The notes: a model not told the origin generated them from the letters alone. 64,000 bases of DNA from Prorocentrum cordatum (GCA_963575745.1 CAUYUJ010009779.1:1223679-1287678), one strand, 5' to 3'; counted from the stretch's first letter, positions 1 to 11,639 are shown. Numbers and translations: made by a program.

Positions 1-33
1 GAGGAGGAGGGGGAGGAGGGGGAGGAGGAGGAT
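1..33. repeat. GGA microsatellite at window edge
   Basis: Purine-only GGA/GGGA repeats cut by the window start. The stretch from here to 381 is GC-rich and shows no recognisable gene. Confidence 0.8.
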
Positions 34-381
34 CCGCGAGTCTCAGAAGGAGCGGCGCCGCGCCCCCTGAGGCACCAGCGTGGAATGGTGGCTGCCCGCT
101 GCAGTGTCCGGGCGGGGGAACGCGGGCAAGGGAGAGGGCACCGACATGGAGTCGGCGAGGCATCGCCGATGCGTCGGCGGTGGGCCCCCGACGGGGGACC
201 CCCCCCGCGCCGTGGGGCGAGGCGGGCCAGCTGGCCCCCCGCGGCGACGCGCGGGCGATCGAGGGCCGATGCCTCGCCCCCGGGGCCAGCAGCCTGCCTC
301 CCGCCCCGCCTCAACGCCTCAGCGTTTCCCCTGGGCTCGGCCCGCCCCCTGGGTGCGCTTCGACCAGGATTTCGAATCGCA

Positions 382-624
382 TGATGGGCCCATCTTCCAC
401 CACCACCACCACCACCAGAAGTTGGAGGGGGGAGGAGGAGGGGAGGAGGAGGAGGAGGAGGAGGAGGAGAGGAGGAGGAGGAGGAGGAGGAGGAGGAGAC
501 GGAGGAGGAGGAGGAGGAGGAGGAGGAGGAGGAGGAGGTGGAGGAGGAGGAGGAGGAGGAGGAGGAGGAGGAGGAGGAGGACCCCTCCAACTAATGGTGG
601 TGGTGGTGGAAAACAAGCCCATCA
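382..624. mobile_element. TIR element T1 (family T) with internal GGA array
   Basis: Non-autonomous element. The left arm begins TGATGGGCC and runs through TTCCACCACCACCACC to AGTTGGAGGGG; the right arm is the inverted counterpart and ends GCCCATCA. A perfect 5-bp duplication TCGCA lies at 377-381 and 625-629. Nearly all of the interior is a GGA array. T2 at 28758-29101 has the same arms around a CCT array. Arms and duplication are seen; mobility is inferred. Long open frames here are microsatellite artefacts. Confidence 0.82.
430..585. repeat. GGA microsatellite inside T1
   Basis: About 50 GGA units, broken by a few GAC/GTG variants, filling the space between the inverted arms of T1. Confidence 0.9.
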
Positions 625-629
625 TCGCA

Positions 630-1836
630 TCCAGACGTGGCGGCGAACGAACGAAAGCACGCCGCAGTCGCGCGCGTTCTGCGAGGGGGCCCCCGGTGTT
701 ATGCGACGCCCGGGCCCACGCGGCTGGATTTCCGATGAGAGGTGCTCCGCATCAACCGAAGGGAACCACGCGCACTCCGCGCGCGCGCACTCTTGGATTC
801 GACCATGGCAAGAGCTGGCAGCAGGTCGCAGTTGCCTCTGTCAGTGTCTCAGGAGGGGTTCTTGGCGGGAAGCTTGCTAGACTTGTGGCCGTGAGGGGAC
901 CGGGGACCGCTGGGGGAGCTGCCAGGGGAGCAAGAGTAGGGTGAAAAGGCAGAAGATGACGAAACGGACGAGTGCAAGTGACGAGCACAAGTAAGGGAGT
1001 GGCAAGACAGAGGAGAGTGCGCATAATACATGGAGGTGGAGGATAAACTCTGTTTATGCCATCACACGGAGAAAGGTGTTGGGCAGGCGGGCAAGTGTAT
1101 TGAGTCATGCTCGCTGTATGTCTGCGCGAATAGCATGCAACAGTCGAGACGTTAGCACGCTTGAGTTTCACTCCTTCCCCTCGACCAAGAGGGGAACAGT
1201 GAGGAAGGTGGTGAGCGGGACAAACAACAACAAATTACTATGACGTGAAGGGGATGGGCGTGAAGGTGCCACCATAATCGTCGTCATCCCCTCCTAAATG
1301 TGTGTCCAAACACTTCTGCTCATCCTGGGCATCTCTTGTCCTTGGTGTCTATGGTCTATCTCGGGATTGTTGTAAGCTCTCTTGGGACCCCTTATGGGCT
1401 TCTCGGGGCCACCCTAGGGCTGTGGGAGCCCACTGGGCCGTCTAGGCGTTCTCTTGAGCCATCTAGGGACTTCGGGTCCATTCTGGGAACTCCCTTGGGC
1501 CTTGAGAGTCCTACTAGCTGATGCGTTCTGAGGCCGTCTTGGGGCCCTCTTCGGGCTGAGTGGGGCAACGAATGAGCCCACTGGAACGTTCCATCTCACA
1601 ACGAAAACGGCATGAAATCCACACCAGACGTAGAACAACTTTGTTGTTTACCTACATTGGCCCAACTCGTGGCATCTCTTGGAGCACTGAGCCAGCATGG
1701 GGCGTCCCGGCGACCTCCTGAGCCCCGGTGGAGGCCTCTGAAAATCGAAGCAGCCCACAAAAGCTCACAGAACAGGCCCTGGAACCACGGGGATGTAGTT
1801 GGTTGCGGGGCGGGGTGGGGGAGTGTGCGACTACCT
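630..1836. other. No gene seen
   Basis: Mixed-composition DNA. Around 1375-1560 there is a degenerate pattern of phrases such as CTTGGGxxC and GGGCCxTC, looking like a decayed short-period repeat. No coding region is supported. Confidence 0.5.
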
Positions 1837-1982
1837 ACCAGACCGCCCCAATCTATCCCGCAGATCCAAATTTTGGGTTGAAGGGGGTACGGGTTCCACA
1901 TGTGTTTTTTCAATGTTCCCCGACGCCCCCCCTACACTGGGAATGGAAGGCAAATTGTGGTCTTCAGGTTGGGTGGTTTGGC
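1837..1982. mobile_element. TIR element Q1 (family Q)
   Basis: The left end ACCAGACC and the right end GGTTTGGC form degenerate inverted repeats. The interior matches Q2 (27306-27454), including a shared GGTTCCA...TTTTCxATGTTCC core. The ends are less certain than in Q2 and no target duplication is visible. Confidence 0.55.
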
Positions 1983-2756
1983 GGGGTGCCCATGGGCCTG
2001 GGGACATGGACGCTCCACAAGGATGCTTATTGTTCACATCACGATGGCCCTGAGAGGAGTCGCTTCCGCAAACGCATGGCCATTTTGGTGAAAAGCGAAC
2101 GAGCGCCGCTTGCCCGTTTACCTGTGCTCCACAGAGCTGCGCAGCGTGCCAGATCTGTCTAGTCTCTGAATGAACCCTTCCGAAAATTTCCCGCTGGCCT
2201 GCGGCACGAACTGCTGGCCGCCAAAAATGCAGCGTCACCGCCTGTCAGACCCCTGCATTCCCGGAACGTGGCCACTTCCTCCGATGATCTCCGCGAGGTC
2301 CCACGAGAGTCCCACGAGGCCTCCACGTTGGCCCACGGTGGCTCCGTGACACTCCAGGATGGCCCCAAGACGCTCCGCAGAGAAGCACCCGCCGCCGCCG
2401 CCGCCAGCAAAGCACGCAAGCGCGCCGGCAGCGCCGCGCGAGGCCGAAAACTCGTGCACCTCCGCCGCCGGGGGAGCCGACGCCTCCCTGGAAACCCCCA
2501 GGGCGGCCGTGGGCGAGGACACCTCTGGGCCCGAGGGGGGCCCGAGCGTGCCCACGCCCACCCGCCTCCCGAGGCGCGGGCAAGGTCGGCTCCGAGCCGG
2601 GGGAGGGGCACGCGCGTGCCTCCCAGCCTGGACTGCGGGTCCTCCCGGGTCACGGAGACCAGGGTCTGCTGCAGGGGCCCGGCGTACTGGGGGCGCGCCG
2701 CGCGCCGCGATCGGCGGAGGGAGGGCGAGCCCCGGCAAGGACCACACCCGCCGGCC
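1983..2756. other. No gene seen; GC-rich cryptic repeats
   Basis: Around 2270-2390 short phrases with CACGAGG and GGCTCC recur, like a decayed 20-mer repeat. All frames are open because the DNA is GC-rich; nothing resembles a known protein. Confidence 0.4.
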
Positions 2757-2761
2757 TGCTC

Positions 2762-2919
2762 TTACCAGCCTGGAACATATCCCTATCCCTATGCTGGGCA
2801 CCTCCTCATCACGATGCCAGTCTTAGGGATTTCCTTATGTTTTGAAGGCGAATCCCTAAGATTACCATCGGTTTTTGGCGTGTCAATCTTAGGCATAGGG
2901 ATACGTTCGAGGCTGGTAA
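2762..2919. mobile_element. TIR element M1 (family M)
   Basis: 158 bp. Ends are TTACCAGCCT and AGGCTGGTAA, the inverted repeat continuing through a TATCCCTAT motif. The perfect 5-bp duplication TGCTC is at 2757-2761 and 2920-2924. The middle can fold around TCTTAGGGAT/ATCCCTAAGA. M2 at 60753-61047 is a second copy with its own duplication. Confidence 0.88.
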
Positions 2920-2924
2920 TGCTC

Positions 2925-3838
2925 TGGAAAAAGGGCGCCAAGTGCGAACATCGCGCTGTGAGAGCTGCCTCGGCCGTCTGCATGCATCTGCCTCCTCGTC
3001 CAGAGTCGAACGTGCTGAGCATTCTCTGGAACACGGGGTCCCCCAACAAACGGACGCACACGTGTGGGAGCGCGCACTTGCCGGCTGACTTGGGCGCAAG
3101 GCTAGCACGAATGCCAAACGGGCCTACTTGAGCAAGATGCTTACCGCAAACGCACCTCGCTCGTGGGCGCCGACTGATTCTCGCCTATGTACGAAAGGGA
3201 CACGCATACTGCATACTAGCCGAGATGTCGTTCGCTACAGAAGAGTGTGATCTCTCGGCCCATTTGCGATCCTGGGGTTCCGACCGTGCAGCTATTGGAC
3301 GACGCTCGAAAGCGTACGCGGTGAATGCTTTCCCCCGCGCTTTTCGCCCCTGTCGCACTCCCTGGCGACCACATCGGCATCGCCGCCTCTGGTTTCATCC
3401 GCCCTTAGCTTCCCTTCCGTCACCCCTGGCGGCGTTCACGCGCGACCAGGCGCGGGCGACTACCGCGCGAATGCTCACGCAGACAGCCATGCTCTGTTAC
3501 GTCGCAAAACATGCAAAGCCTGTCCTGAGAATAAGGATGCAAGGTACCACGAACGTGCCATGCCAGGGACAACATTGGACCCGGGAAGCAACACACATGG
3601 CAATAACGCCCAGCACCGAAAAAACATGGGCCCCATGCCTGACAGGCTCTTCCTCAAGACCAATGTTACCTTAACTTCGTAGAACGCGAAGGTTGCCGCT
3701 TGGACCGATTGGTAAAGAACTCTTGAACTGGGCCGACCGCCATGTAATTCATTCGCTCGCTCTCGCCGCTCTTTGCGACGCCACGGCGTTGGCGCCGCTG
3801 GGCGAGGCGCAGGTCCTGGCATGGACGCCCTTTTCCTG
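2925..3838. other. No gene seen
   Basis: Unique-looking DNA with short overlapping open frames on both strands and no recognisable domain. Confidence 0.4.
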
Positions 3839-3957
3839 CTCCCCCCCTATTCCTCCTCCTCGCCCGTCCTTCTTCCACCCTCCTCCCCACTCCTCCTCCT
3901 CCTCCCCCTCCCTCTCCTCCTCCTCCTCCTCCTCCTCCTCCTCCTCCTCCTCCTGCT
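3839..3957. repeat. CCT microsatellite
   Basis: Imperfect C/T-only tract, then about 15 uninterrupted CCT units from roughly 3910. Confidence 0.9.
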
Positions 3958-4562
3958 CAGCCCATCCCGACCCCCTATCCCCTCCACCCCGCCACATCCT
4001 CATCGCAAGTAACCCGAGGCGCTCCACGGGTCTGTGCCTGTCGCCGCTGCAGCCGCGAAGAGCGAACGGTGGCGCCAAGCAATCCCGACGCGGGGCTCGA
4101 AGGGCTGTTCTAGAACGGCGACTCTCCGTGCAGGTGTCGCGCTTGAGAAGGGCGTCGCTGCAGCTGGCAGTTGGGTAGGTTCGATGGTGGGGGATCGAAG
4201 CGAAGACGCACAGTGGGGCAGGCAGGAAAAGGAGGGATCGGAAGGACCAGCGTGAGATAGGGAAGACACGCCTACACCCCCCTCATCCGAAACTCCTCCC
4301 CCTCCTCCTCCTGCTCCCGTTCCTCCTCCTCCCCCTCTGCACACGAGACGCGTGTCCAGCAGGCCACGCACTGTAATCGGGGGAGTGCGCCCCCCAACCC
4401 CCCCTCACGAACGAACGCACGTTTCACAAAGCCAGGGTCGCTCCTGGGAAGGAGGAGGTGCGCCTACCGGGGCCTCTAGACCCCGATACCTGGGAGCGTG
4501 GCAGACACCCCTCCTCCTCCTGTGTTCCTGTGCTCCTGATGACATTGGGGCTCGTCGAACGC

Positions 4563-5403
4563 TGCCGCTTCTCCTCCTCCTCCTCCTCCTCCTTCCTCCT
4601 CCTTCCTCCTCCTCCCTCCGTCCTCCTCCTCCTCCTCTCCTCCTCCTCCTCCTCCTCCTCCTCCTCCTCCTCCTCCTCCTCCTGCCTCCTCCTCCTCCTC
4701 CGCCGCCTCTCCTCCTCCTCTCCTCCTCCTCCACCTCCTCCTCCTCCTCCTCCTCCTCCTCCTCCTCCTCCTCCTCCTCCGCCTCCTCCTCCTCCTCCTC
4801 CTCCTCCTCCTCCTCCTCCTCCTCCTCCTCCTCCTCCTCCTCCTCCTCCTCCTCCTCCACTCCTCCTCCTCCTCCTCCCTCCTCCTCCTGCCTCCTCCTC
4901 CTCCTCCTCCTCCTCCTCCTCCTCCTCCTCCTCCACCTCCTCCGCCTCCTCCTCCTCCTCCTCCTCCTCCTCCTCCTCCTCCTCTCCTCCTCCTCCCTCC
5001 TCCTCCTCCTCACTCCTCCTCCTCCTCCTCCTCCTCCTCCTCCTCCTCCTCCTCCTCCTCCTCCTCCTCCTCCTCCTCCTGCCTCCTCCTCCTCCTCCCC
5101 TCCTCCTCCTCCTCCTCCTCCTCCTCCTCCTCCTCCTCCTCCTCCTCCTCCTCCTCCTCTCTCTCCTCCTCCTCCTCCTCCTCCTCACTCCTCCTCCTCC
5201 TCCTCCTCCTCCTCCTCCACCTCCTCCTCTCCTCCTCCTCCCTCCTCCTCCTCCTCCTCCTCCTCCGCCTCCGCCTCCGCCTCCCCCCCCTCCGCCTCCT
5301 CCTCCTCCTCCTCCTCCTCCTCCTCCACCTCCTCCTCCTCCTCCTCCTCCTCCTCCTCCTCCTCCTCCTCCACCTCCTCCTCCTCCTCCTCCTCCTCCTC
5401 CTC
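4563..5403. repeat. 840-bp CCT polypyrimidine tract
   Basis: Almost pure CCT repeats over about 840 bp with rare interruptions (GCCTCC, CACCTC, single-base slips). It yields stop-free frames on both strands coding runs of Ser, Pro, Leu or of Glu, Gly, Arg; these are artefacts. The strand asymmetry (pyrimidine-only on +) favours triplex or slipped structures. The 4.0-4.5 kb approach contains no recognisable gene. Confidence 0.95.
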
Positions 5404-5571
5404 CCCCCTCGCCCCGACCCGCCCCTGGCCCCCCCCAACGACAGCGGCGACAGGCCCGAGCGGGCCGCCCCACCGGCGGCCGTCGACGGCGGCAACGGCG
5501 ACGCCGAAGACGACGACGATAACAACGACGGCGACGACGACGCCAGTGACAGGGACGACGAGGAGGCCGAT

Positions 5572-5605
<34 letters not shown>

Positions 5606-5870
5606 ACGTCAACGACGGCGGCGGCGGCAGCGGCGCCCGCGATGACCACGGCGACGAGGACGACGGCGCTGGCGGCGGCGGCGACGAGGGCGGCGGGGAG
5701 GCGTACGACGTGCGACTGCGACGGCGACGACGGCGAGCGCCCACCCCCCCCGTCCTGGCACAGCCAGCCAGCGCCGCGGTCATCCACGTCATCCTCGGCC
5801 GGCGCGGGGGGCCCCGCCCCCGCGAGGCCAGAAAGCCGCGGCTGGGCCACGCCCGTGCCACCAGCGCTGC
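5404..5870. other. GAC/GGC-rich low-complexity stretch
   Basis: Degenerate GACGACGAC and GGCGGC triplets (about 5500-5720), open in most frames. It could be a decayed triplet repeat; no gene is supported. Confidence 0.5.
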
Positions 5871-6016
5871 CAGGAGGAGGAGGAGGAGGAGGACGAGGAG
5901 GAGGACGAGGAGGAGGAGGAGGAGGAGGAGGGATTAGGAGGAGGGATTAGGAGGAGGAAGAGGAGGAGGAGGAGGGAGGAGGGAGGAGGGAGGGAGGGAG
6001 CAAGGGAGGGAGGGAG
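5871..6016. repeat. AGG / GGGA microsatellite
   Basis: AGG repeats grading into GGATTAGGA and GGGA units, purine-rich on the + strand, opposite to the 4.56-5.40 kb tract. Confidence 0.9.
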
Positions 6017-6051
6017 GCTGGGGGGTGCTAAATGCGCCCCCGGCCCACGCC

Positions 6052-6162
6052 TTCCGTCGCTCGGACGCCCATCATCCCCCGCGCATCGGTCGGTGTCGTG
6101 CGTTGGTTGTTGCGCGTTGCGTGACGTGATCCAGGAGGCCCCTCGCTGGCCCTCGCCGAGAA
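6052..6162. mobile_element. Truncated TIR element E1 (family E)
   Basis: Starts TTCCGTCGCTCGGACGCCC like other E left ends and keeps the TCGGTGTCGTGCG core, but the right end is missing where E2 begins. Confidence 0.55.
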
Positions 6163-6164
6163 CC

Positions 6165-6295
6165 TCGCCATCGCTCGGACGTCCATTCCCTGTGCGTTTT
6201 TTGGTTTCGTGCGTGGTTTTTTGCCGCCAAATGATGAAGGATGCTCCTCGATGGTCCCCACCGAGGAACAGTGCACACGTCCGAGCGATGCCAGG
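6165..6295. mobile_element. TIR element E2 (family E)
   Basis: 131 bp. Left arm TCGCCATCGCTCGGACGT, right arm ACGTCCGAGCGATGCC. Flanks GAACC (6160-6164) and GAAAC (6296-6300) match at 4 of 5 bases. The core GGTTTCGTGCGTG and the ATGCTCCTCGATGGTCC hairpin recur in the other E copies. Confidence 0.8.
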
Positions 6296-6300
6296 GAAAC

Positions 6301-7990
6301 ACACGCGCGCGTCCGCACGCTGCCAAGCAACAGGTGCCCCCCCGCCCCTCGCTCCAGACTCGGAGCCCCCTGGGGTCCCCTGGGCCTCGCAAAGGGTGCT
6401 CGGGAGGCCTCCATGGGCCTTCTAGCAACACCGGAGAGGAGGAGGAGCGGAACGGACCGGCTCGCCCGAGGCAGCCGCGGTGCGGACAAAGCATGCCGCG
6501 CATCGCGCCCCGCGAGGCACGAACCGCGGGGAACTCCTCGCGCTCTCGCGTGCTCGGGCCACTTCTGGAGCAGACCGCGACGCGCGCGGCGCTATTATCT
6601 CCGCGCTTCCGCGGGTGACCCAGGCCACGCACTGCTCGGGCAAGAGGCCTGACTTAAGAGGGTCGCACAGTGGGGCGCACGATCGCCAGAAATGGGGAGA
6701 GGGGGGAGAAAGGGGAGGGGGAAGAATGGGGTGAGGTAGCGCGTGCCCCTTGGAGGGGCTTCGAGGGTTCCAGAGCGTTCAGGGGGCCTGATAAGAGCTC
6801 TGGGAGGCCAGGATCAGCCCTCCGCGTTTGCTTCGCAATCTACTTCAAGCGTCGTCTGTCACCACAGGTGTTCTCGGCGAGGCTTCGGGGAAATGGCGCA
6901 CAAGAAGAAGGACGACAACAGCACCGACGACGCCGAGGAGAACAGTCAAGCACCTCACCTGGCAAGATGGGCTTGCAGACGGCATCTATACACCACCACC
7001 TTGCCAGGCCGGGCCATCCTGGCCCAGGCATGGTATATATGCCCTCCCGGCCGAGGCCAGAAGGGTCTATACCTGCCTGAGCGGGGCCACCTAGCCGCTT
7101 ATATGTTCCGTTGCAATCAGCTGTCACCGAGTTATCTTGAAGTCGGCGCAATCGAAATGCTACCCAAGTGTTAACAGTGCTAAACCAGGTGCGTGCCATG
7201 TGTAATTCAGTTATACACCATTTCGCATATCAAAGTTAAGTCAAAGCTGGTTACGCAGGCTCCTGGGGAAACCGTAGGCGGAGCCCGCCGAAATGGGCGC
7301 GGCCCGCGCGAGGGGCGCGACGGGAAATGGGCGCGCCGCCGCCCGCCACAGCCGCGCGCGGACCCTCCCGCGGGGGCGCGAGGTAAAAGGAAAAATCGCG
7401 ACGGGCTGCGCCGCATAGGGGCGGGGCCCGCCGAGCCTCCCCGTTGTGGCCCGGCGCGATCCCCGCACGGCCCCGTCCTCCTCCAGTCGGGGTCTTGAAG
7501 AAGGAACCCTTTTCGTTGGGGAGGGGCTCCGTGTTCCTTCATTGTTTCACAGTTCGCCCCAGGTTTTCTTCAAAGTTTCGATGGGAAGTCAAAGTTAAAC
7601 TTATGGAAAAAAAGAGGCCTCGTTCCCTATTTAGAGTTCCTCAGGTCAAGGCCCCGACTGTACCCTCGTTCCTCCTCCGCTTCGTCGCCCCTCCTTCCGC
7701 CCGCCAATTTCGTGCGTCAAGCGGTTGGCTCGCCACCGCGCGCCCTCGCGCACTCGCATTCCGATATGCTGTAGTGCCCCCCCCGATGTACTTACACTCG
7801 AGGGCCCATGGCTTCTGCGGTGGCCGATGCAACAAAAAAAACTGAAGTCGACGATGCATTGTTTAGATGAAAATTGAAAAAAGAAGGAGAACAACAAATA
7901 AGTAGGTTGATTATCCTCCAGTCCGCACCTTGGTTGTCGTTGACAAAACTGCAGAGAGATTGCTAAAGAGTTCGGGGCCGCTGGGTTCGA
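6301..7990. other. No clear gene; possible small ORF 6892-7174
   Basis: After a CACCACAG that could be a splice acceptor, a + strand frame near 6892 starts MAHKKKDDNSTDDAEEN and stays open to 7174. I do not recognise it. The 6960-7100 part carries inverted TATAC and GGCC motifs. The 7260-7500 stretch is very GC-rich, the 7840-7990 stretch AT-richer. Nothing else is supported. Confidence 0.3.
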
Positions 7991-7997
7991 ATCAGAC

Positions 7998-9930
7998 ATG
8001 CGCAGGGTGTTGAATCAAGAGCTGAATGTAAACACCACCTTCGGCGAACTGATGCAAACAATAAAGATCGATCATGCCAGCGGCAAACGACGTCCAGCTT
8101 TATGTTGCAATCCACTGGGATTGGTTTATGTGTTGTGTTCAAAAGAGCGTTTTGCTGAATTGTTCGAGACGTGCTGCAACGGCACATTCTCCGTCATTAT
8201 TTACACGGATAAGGTGCAGGTTGCCAACCCGCTGCATCACGATCGCAGCATGAAGCTGCAAGCTGTGCATATAAGCGCCACCGCGAAACCCGACAGCTCC
8301 CCAAGAGAAAACACGCCACGCGCTGGCAGCGCGAAGCCCCCGAAGAGACTCCACGCGACGACCCCGCGGAGCCCGCGGCGGCTTGAAGATGCGCGTTTCC
8401 GCGCGGGAGAGCCTCGCTCCCGGGGCGGCGGATAGGACTGTCAGGGAGCTCCCGCGGTGGCTGAGGCCGCGCGATAAGGGGCTGGCGGGCATTATGTTTC
8501 TTCCCCTTTGAACTCCAAGAAAAAGTCGAGGCTGGCCTTACAGGTCTCGTGAAGCAACTTCTCAAACATACGTTTTCCAATTCAAACGATTGCAATCTCA
8601 CCGCTGGGATCCAACTGCCCAACGCGCAGGGCGGGCGCACATATTCCACTGGGAGGTTCTGTTGTGTGATACAAGATGAAGAAACGCACGACAAGCATTG
8701 GTCGGTGAAGGGCGCTTCCGGGTGCAAGGCCTGCATTTGCTGGAGGAGCGTGGCTCGGACGCCCGGATGCACACAAGCAGGTTCTGCTTACGCCAAGCGT
8801 CTCCAGGACGCTTTTCCACGCGATGTCGATCTGCACACGCCTGAGACTGTCGCGCGCATGGTTGACGACCTCGAACGCAGTTGCCCGCTGTTGGCCCCGG
8901 GGCGATTCAAAGAAAAGGGAACAGCGAGCGGCGTGGCCTATCAACCCCAGTCCATGTTGCACGACGCTCTTCTCAGGCGGCACCTGAACCCGGTGAAGCA
9001 CGCCTACTGGGATTGGATGCGTTGTTTGGTGGCATTGGGGATGGGGACATGCCAATGGGAGGTCAACGCTGCCTGCGTGAAGCTTGAATGCGAGCCCCAC
9101 TGTGTAGATTTGGAGTCTCTGGACATATTTCAACAATCGACCCAGTGGCCCGATGGAAACCTGCCCGACGTTTGATTCAGGATCGCGTTTATCTTGATGG
9201 AGGGTGTCTCAAGGCATGGGCCGGCGAAACGATCTTCGCCCTGCAAGCGTTAGTCAAGTTCGCCGAACTCGTGGCAGTTCCGAATGCAGTTTTGATGGAG
9301 AAGACCCGCTGCTTGAGGCTGATATCCAAAGTGCTGGACATGCTGCCCACCCCCGACTCGGCCCTCCAACGCATCAGGGAAGTGGAAACCACCCTGACTG
9401 ACCACCACTAGCTCACCTTGCAACTGTACGGGGTAGAGCCGGTCAAACCCAAGCAGCGCTACACGCACCACATCCCTCGTAACCTCGAAGCCGTGGGCGA
9501 CGTTCTAAGTTGCTTTTCCGCCGAACGTAAACACACAAGTTTGCAGGGGCCATCGGGCAACACTCGGACGGCCAACATTGGGAATGCCAGGTCATGCAGA
9601 AGGCAGGTCTTGGACGTCCTCGCGCGGTTCGATGGCGAGTTGGAGCCTGAATGGCTGGCGGGCCCCGTGGTTCATGATGTCCACTGTGGTTACTTAGCAG
9701 TACAGGCGCACAACATCAGTCACATCGCATCATCCCAATCATCCACTAAGATGGTGACTGCAATAGGGAAGCTGAGTACGAACATGTATACATTGGTATC
9801 AGCTCCTCGCGGGCATCGCGCGGGGAAATTTGTTCAATCCGTTTGCGGATGTCCCATGTTACCTGGGGAGAAAATGTATTGCGTTGTGTGGGTCCCGCCC
9901 ATATCGGGCCCGGGTGGCCCCTGGGCTTAG
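7998..9930 (+). pseudogene. Decayed gene of a dinoflagellate-expanded unknown family
   Basis: Three blocks of coding-like sequence in changing + strand frames. Block 1 (about 8000-8275) includes VLCSKERFAELFETC and VIIYTDKVQVANPL. Block 2 (about 8490-9175) reads FELQEKVEAGLTGLVKQLL, then a Cys-rich CKACICW motif, then KHAYWDWMRCLVALG. Block 3 (about 9180-9930, after a frame change) has KPKQRYTHHIPRNL and CFSAERKH. From memory this block order, a D-W-M motif and a late H..H....ERKH motif, belongs to a very abundant uncharacterised dinoflagellate family. The ERKH part also recalls transposase C-termini, so a mobile origin is possible but unproven. Non-coding 8280-8490 may be an intron or insertion. 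Element N1 follows directly. Start codon and exon limits are uncertain. Confidence 0.55.
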
Positions 9931-10174
9931 TGGGCCCTGGAAACGACAGGGCCGTTTTTTTACCTGTTCCGTTTTGCTGTTTTTTTGCTGGTTCCGACGC
10001 CGTTGTTTTACCGGTTCCGTCGCCGTTGTTTGGCCGGTTCCGGCTCCGGTTCCAATCCTAGAGCCGTTTTCTTGCCGTTTCCGCTCGCCGTTTTTGTTGC
10101 CGTTTCCATGTTCAAGGGACATTTTCCTGGAAACGGTGAAAAAACGCCCCTGCCGTTTCTGGGGCCCACGAAGC
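9925..10174. mobile_element. TIR element N1 (family N); carries the empty site for F1
   Basis: 250 bp. Arms GCTTAGTGGGCCC and GGGCCCACGAAGC continue into the repeated GGAAACG/CCGTTTTTTTACC motif. A perfect 6-bp duplication CCCTGG lies at 9919-9924 and 10175-10180. The interior is a chain of CCGTTTTxxxxCCGGTTCC phrases. N1 is inverted relative to N2 (25770-26401). At 10115-10119 it holds AGGGA (TCCCT on the other strand) intact, exactly where N2 contains F1. Confidence 0.87.
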
Positions 10175-10377
10175 CCCTGGGCCCCATGCACCCTTGGAAA
10201 CTGTTGCAGCGCCACGCGCGATGTGGCGAGAGCCATCGCCGTTGCCCGATATCGCGATGGGGGTCAACCCGAGCTTGCCGCAGCTTCCAGGCGCCCAATT
10301 GCACCTCGACCGCTGTAGCACGCAAGACATGACCTCGCCTCCACGGCCTCCACGGCCTCCGCCTCCTCCTCCTCCTC

Positions 10378-10620
10378 CTCCTCGTCCCCAATCCTCCTCC
10401 GCATCATCCGTGCTCGTCTGTTTGGGAGTTGGCTCGCCACTCCGCCACCTCGTCCTCATCTGCCTCCGCCTCATCCGTGCTCCATGCGTTTGGGAGTTGG
10501 CTCGCCACTCCGACACCTCCTCCTGCTCCTCATCCCCCTCCTTCGCCTCACCCATGCCCGCGCGTCTGGGAAATGGCTCGCCACTCCGCTTCCCTTTCCT
10601 CTCCCGCCTCCTCTGTTCGC
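10378..10620. repeat. Minisatellite, about 3 x 70 bp
   Basis: Three copies of a unit ending in TGGGAGTTGGCTCGCCACTC (third copy TGGGAAATGGCTCGCCACTC), separated by TCCTCCTCx-type spacers. Confidence 0.8.
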
Positions 10621-11091
10621 CACTCCGCCCCCCTCCGGGGAGGGGGGGGGATGGGGGGGGTGAAAGGGGAAGGCCAAAAGCAATCAGGGTGAAGGGAGGC
10701 GGAGGGGACATGCGAGCATGGGGGGCAAACGCACGGTGACGCCTCCTCCGATAGCCATTCGGGCTCAAGCAGATGGCGACTCCCCCGAAACACCTGCCGC
10801 CCCGCGACAATGTGGAGGCACATTACCACATCCAATTTTAGACGTGCAGCGGTGGAGCTCTGACCAGCGAGGACAGGCAGCTCATATTGCGAGAAACTGG
10901 TTGCACAACTACGACCAGGGACCGCCGCGACGGCAAGGGCCTTATCTTCACCCTGAAAGGGCCTCAGAAGATGCAGAGGCAAGCGCACGATCTCGCCAAC
11001 CAGCTCATAGAAGCGAACGGTCTGGACGGGGGCAGGCGCATTCGTCTTGGGCTCATCCACAGCATCATCAGCACCCGGATATCCAGCCGGA
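10621..11091. other. No gene seen
   Basis: Begins with a G-rich tract (10621-10660), followed by unique-looking DNA with overlapping open frames and no recognisable product. Confidence 0.4.
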
Positions 11092-11290
11092 CATTCGGCG
11101 GCACCCCTCACGCAGATCGGCAGGGTCAGGGTCCAAAAACACAGGGGATTTGCCACATGTCTGACATTCGGCGGCACCCCTCACGCTGATCCGCAGGGTC
11201 AGGGTCCAAAAACACAAGGGGCTTGCCACATTTCTGAAATTCGGTGGCACTCGTGACGCAGATCCGTAGGGTCAGGGTCGAAAAACAAAC
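11092..11290. repeat. Minisatellite, about 3 x 70 bp
   Basis: Three diverging copies of a unit containing ACATTCGGCGGCACCCCTCA and CAGGGTCAGGGTCCAAAAAC. The third copy is the most divergent. Confidence 0.85.
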
Positions 11291-11639
11291 AGGTTCCGAC
11301 ACTGCTTCACGGCGGCGCCCAGACCTCAAGATTTAGCTTTTGCATCTCCCATTCTCCGAGAGAGGGGGCCGGCGGCAGGAGGCGAAGCCCCTGCGGATGA
11401 GCTGAGCATAAGAGCCAAGCGGCCCCGCTCAGGGAAGTACACCATCATGGGGCCCAGGATGGCACTGGCCTGGCACGGTGGAAGTGTATAGATGTGTTCG
11501 TCGGATTCCGCCCAGGAGGATCAGCGGAAGGCGCCAAGCGTCCTTCGGATGGCATCGGCCTGCTGGGAAAGCGGGGGTGGCAATGCGCTCCCTCAGTCTC
11601 TCCACCCAAAGCCATCAAGCCCCCCCGCCCAATCCGCAC

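Noticed and set aside
4352-5950. Very long open frames (over 500 codons) through the CCT tract on both strands
   Set aside because: They consist of Ser, Pro, Leu or Glu, Gly, Arg runs in every frame, as expected for a stop-free triplet repeat; no start context or non-repeat domain.
7930-8005. tRNA gene suggested by GGTTCGAATC
   Set aside because: The five-base T-stem does not pair and no acceptor or D-arm partner is present at the right distance.
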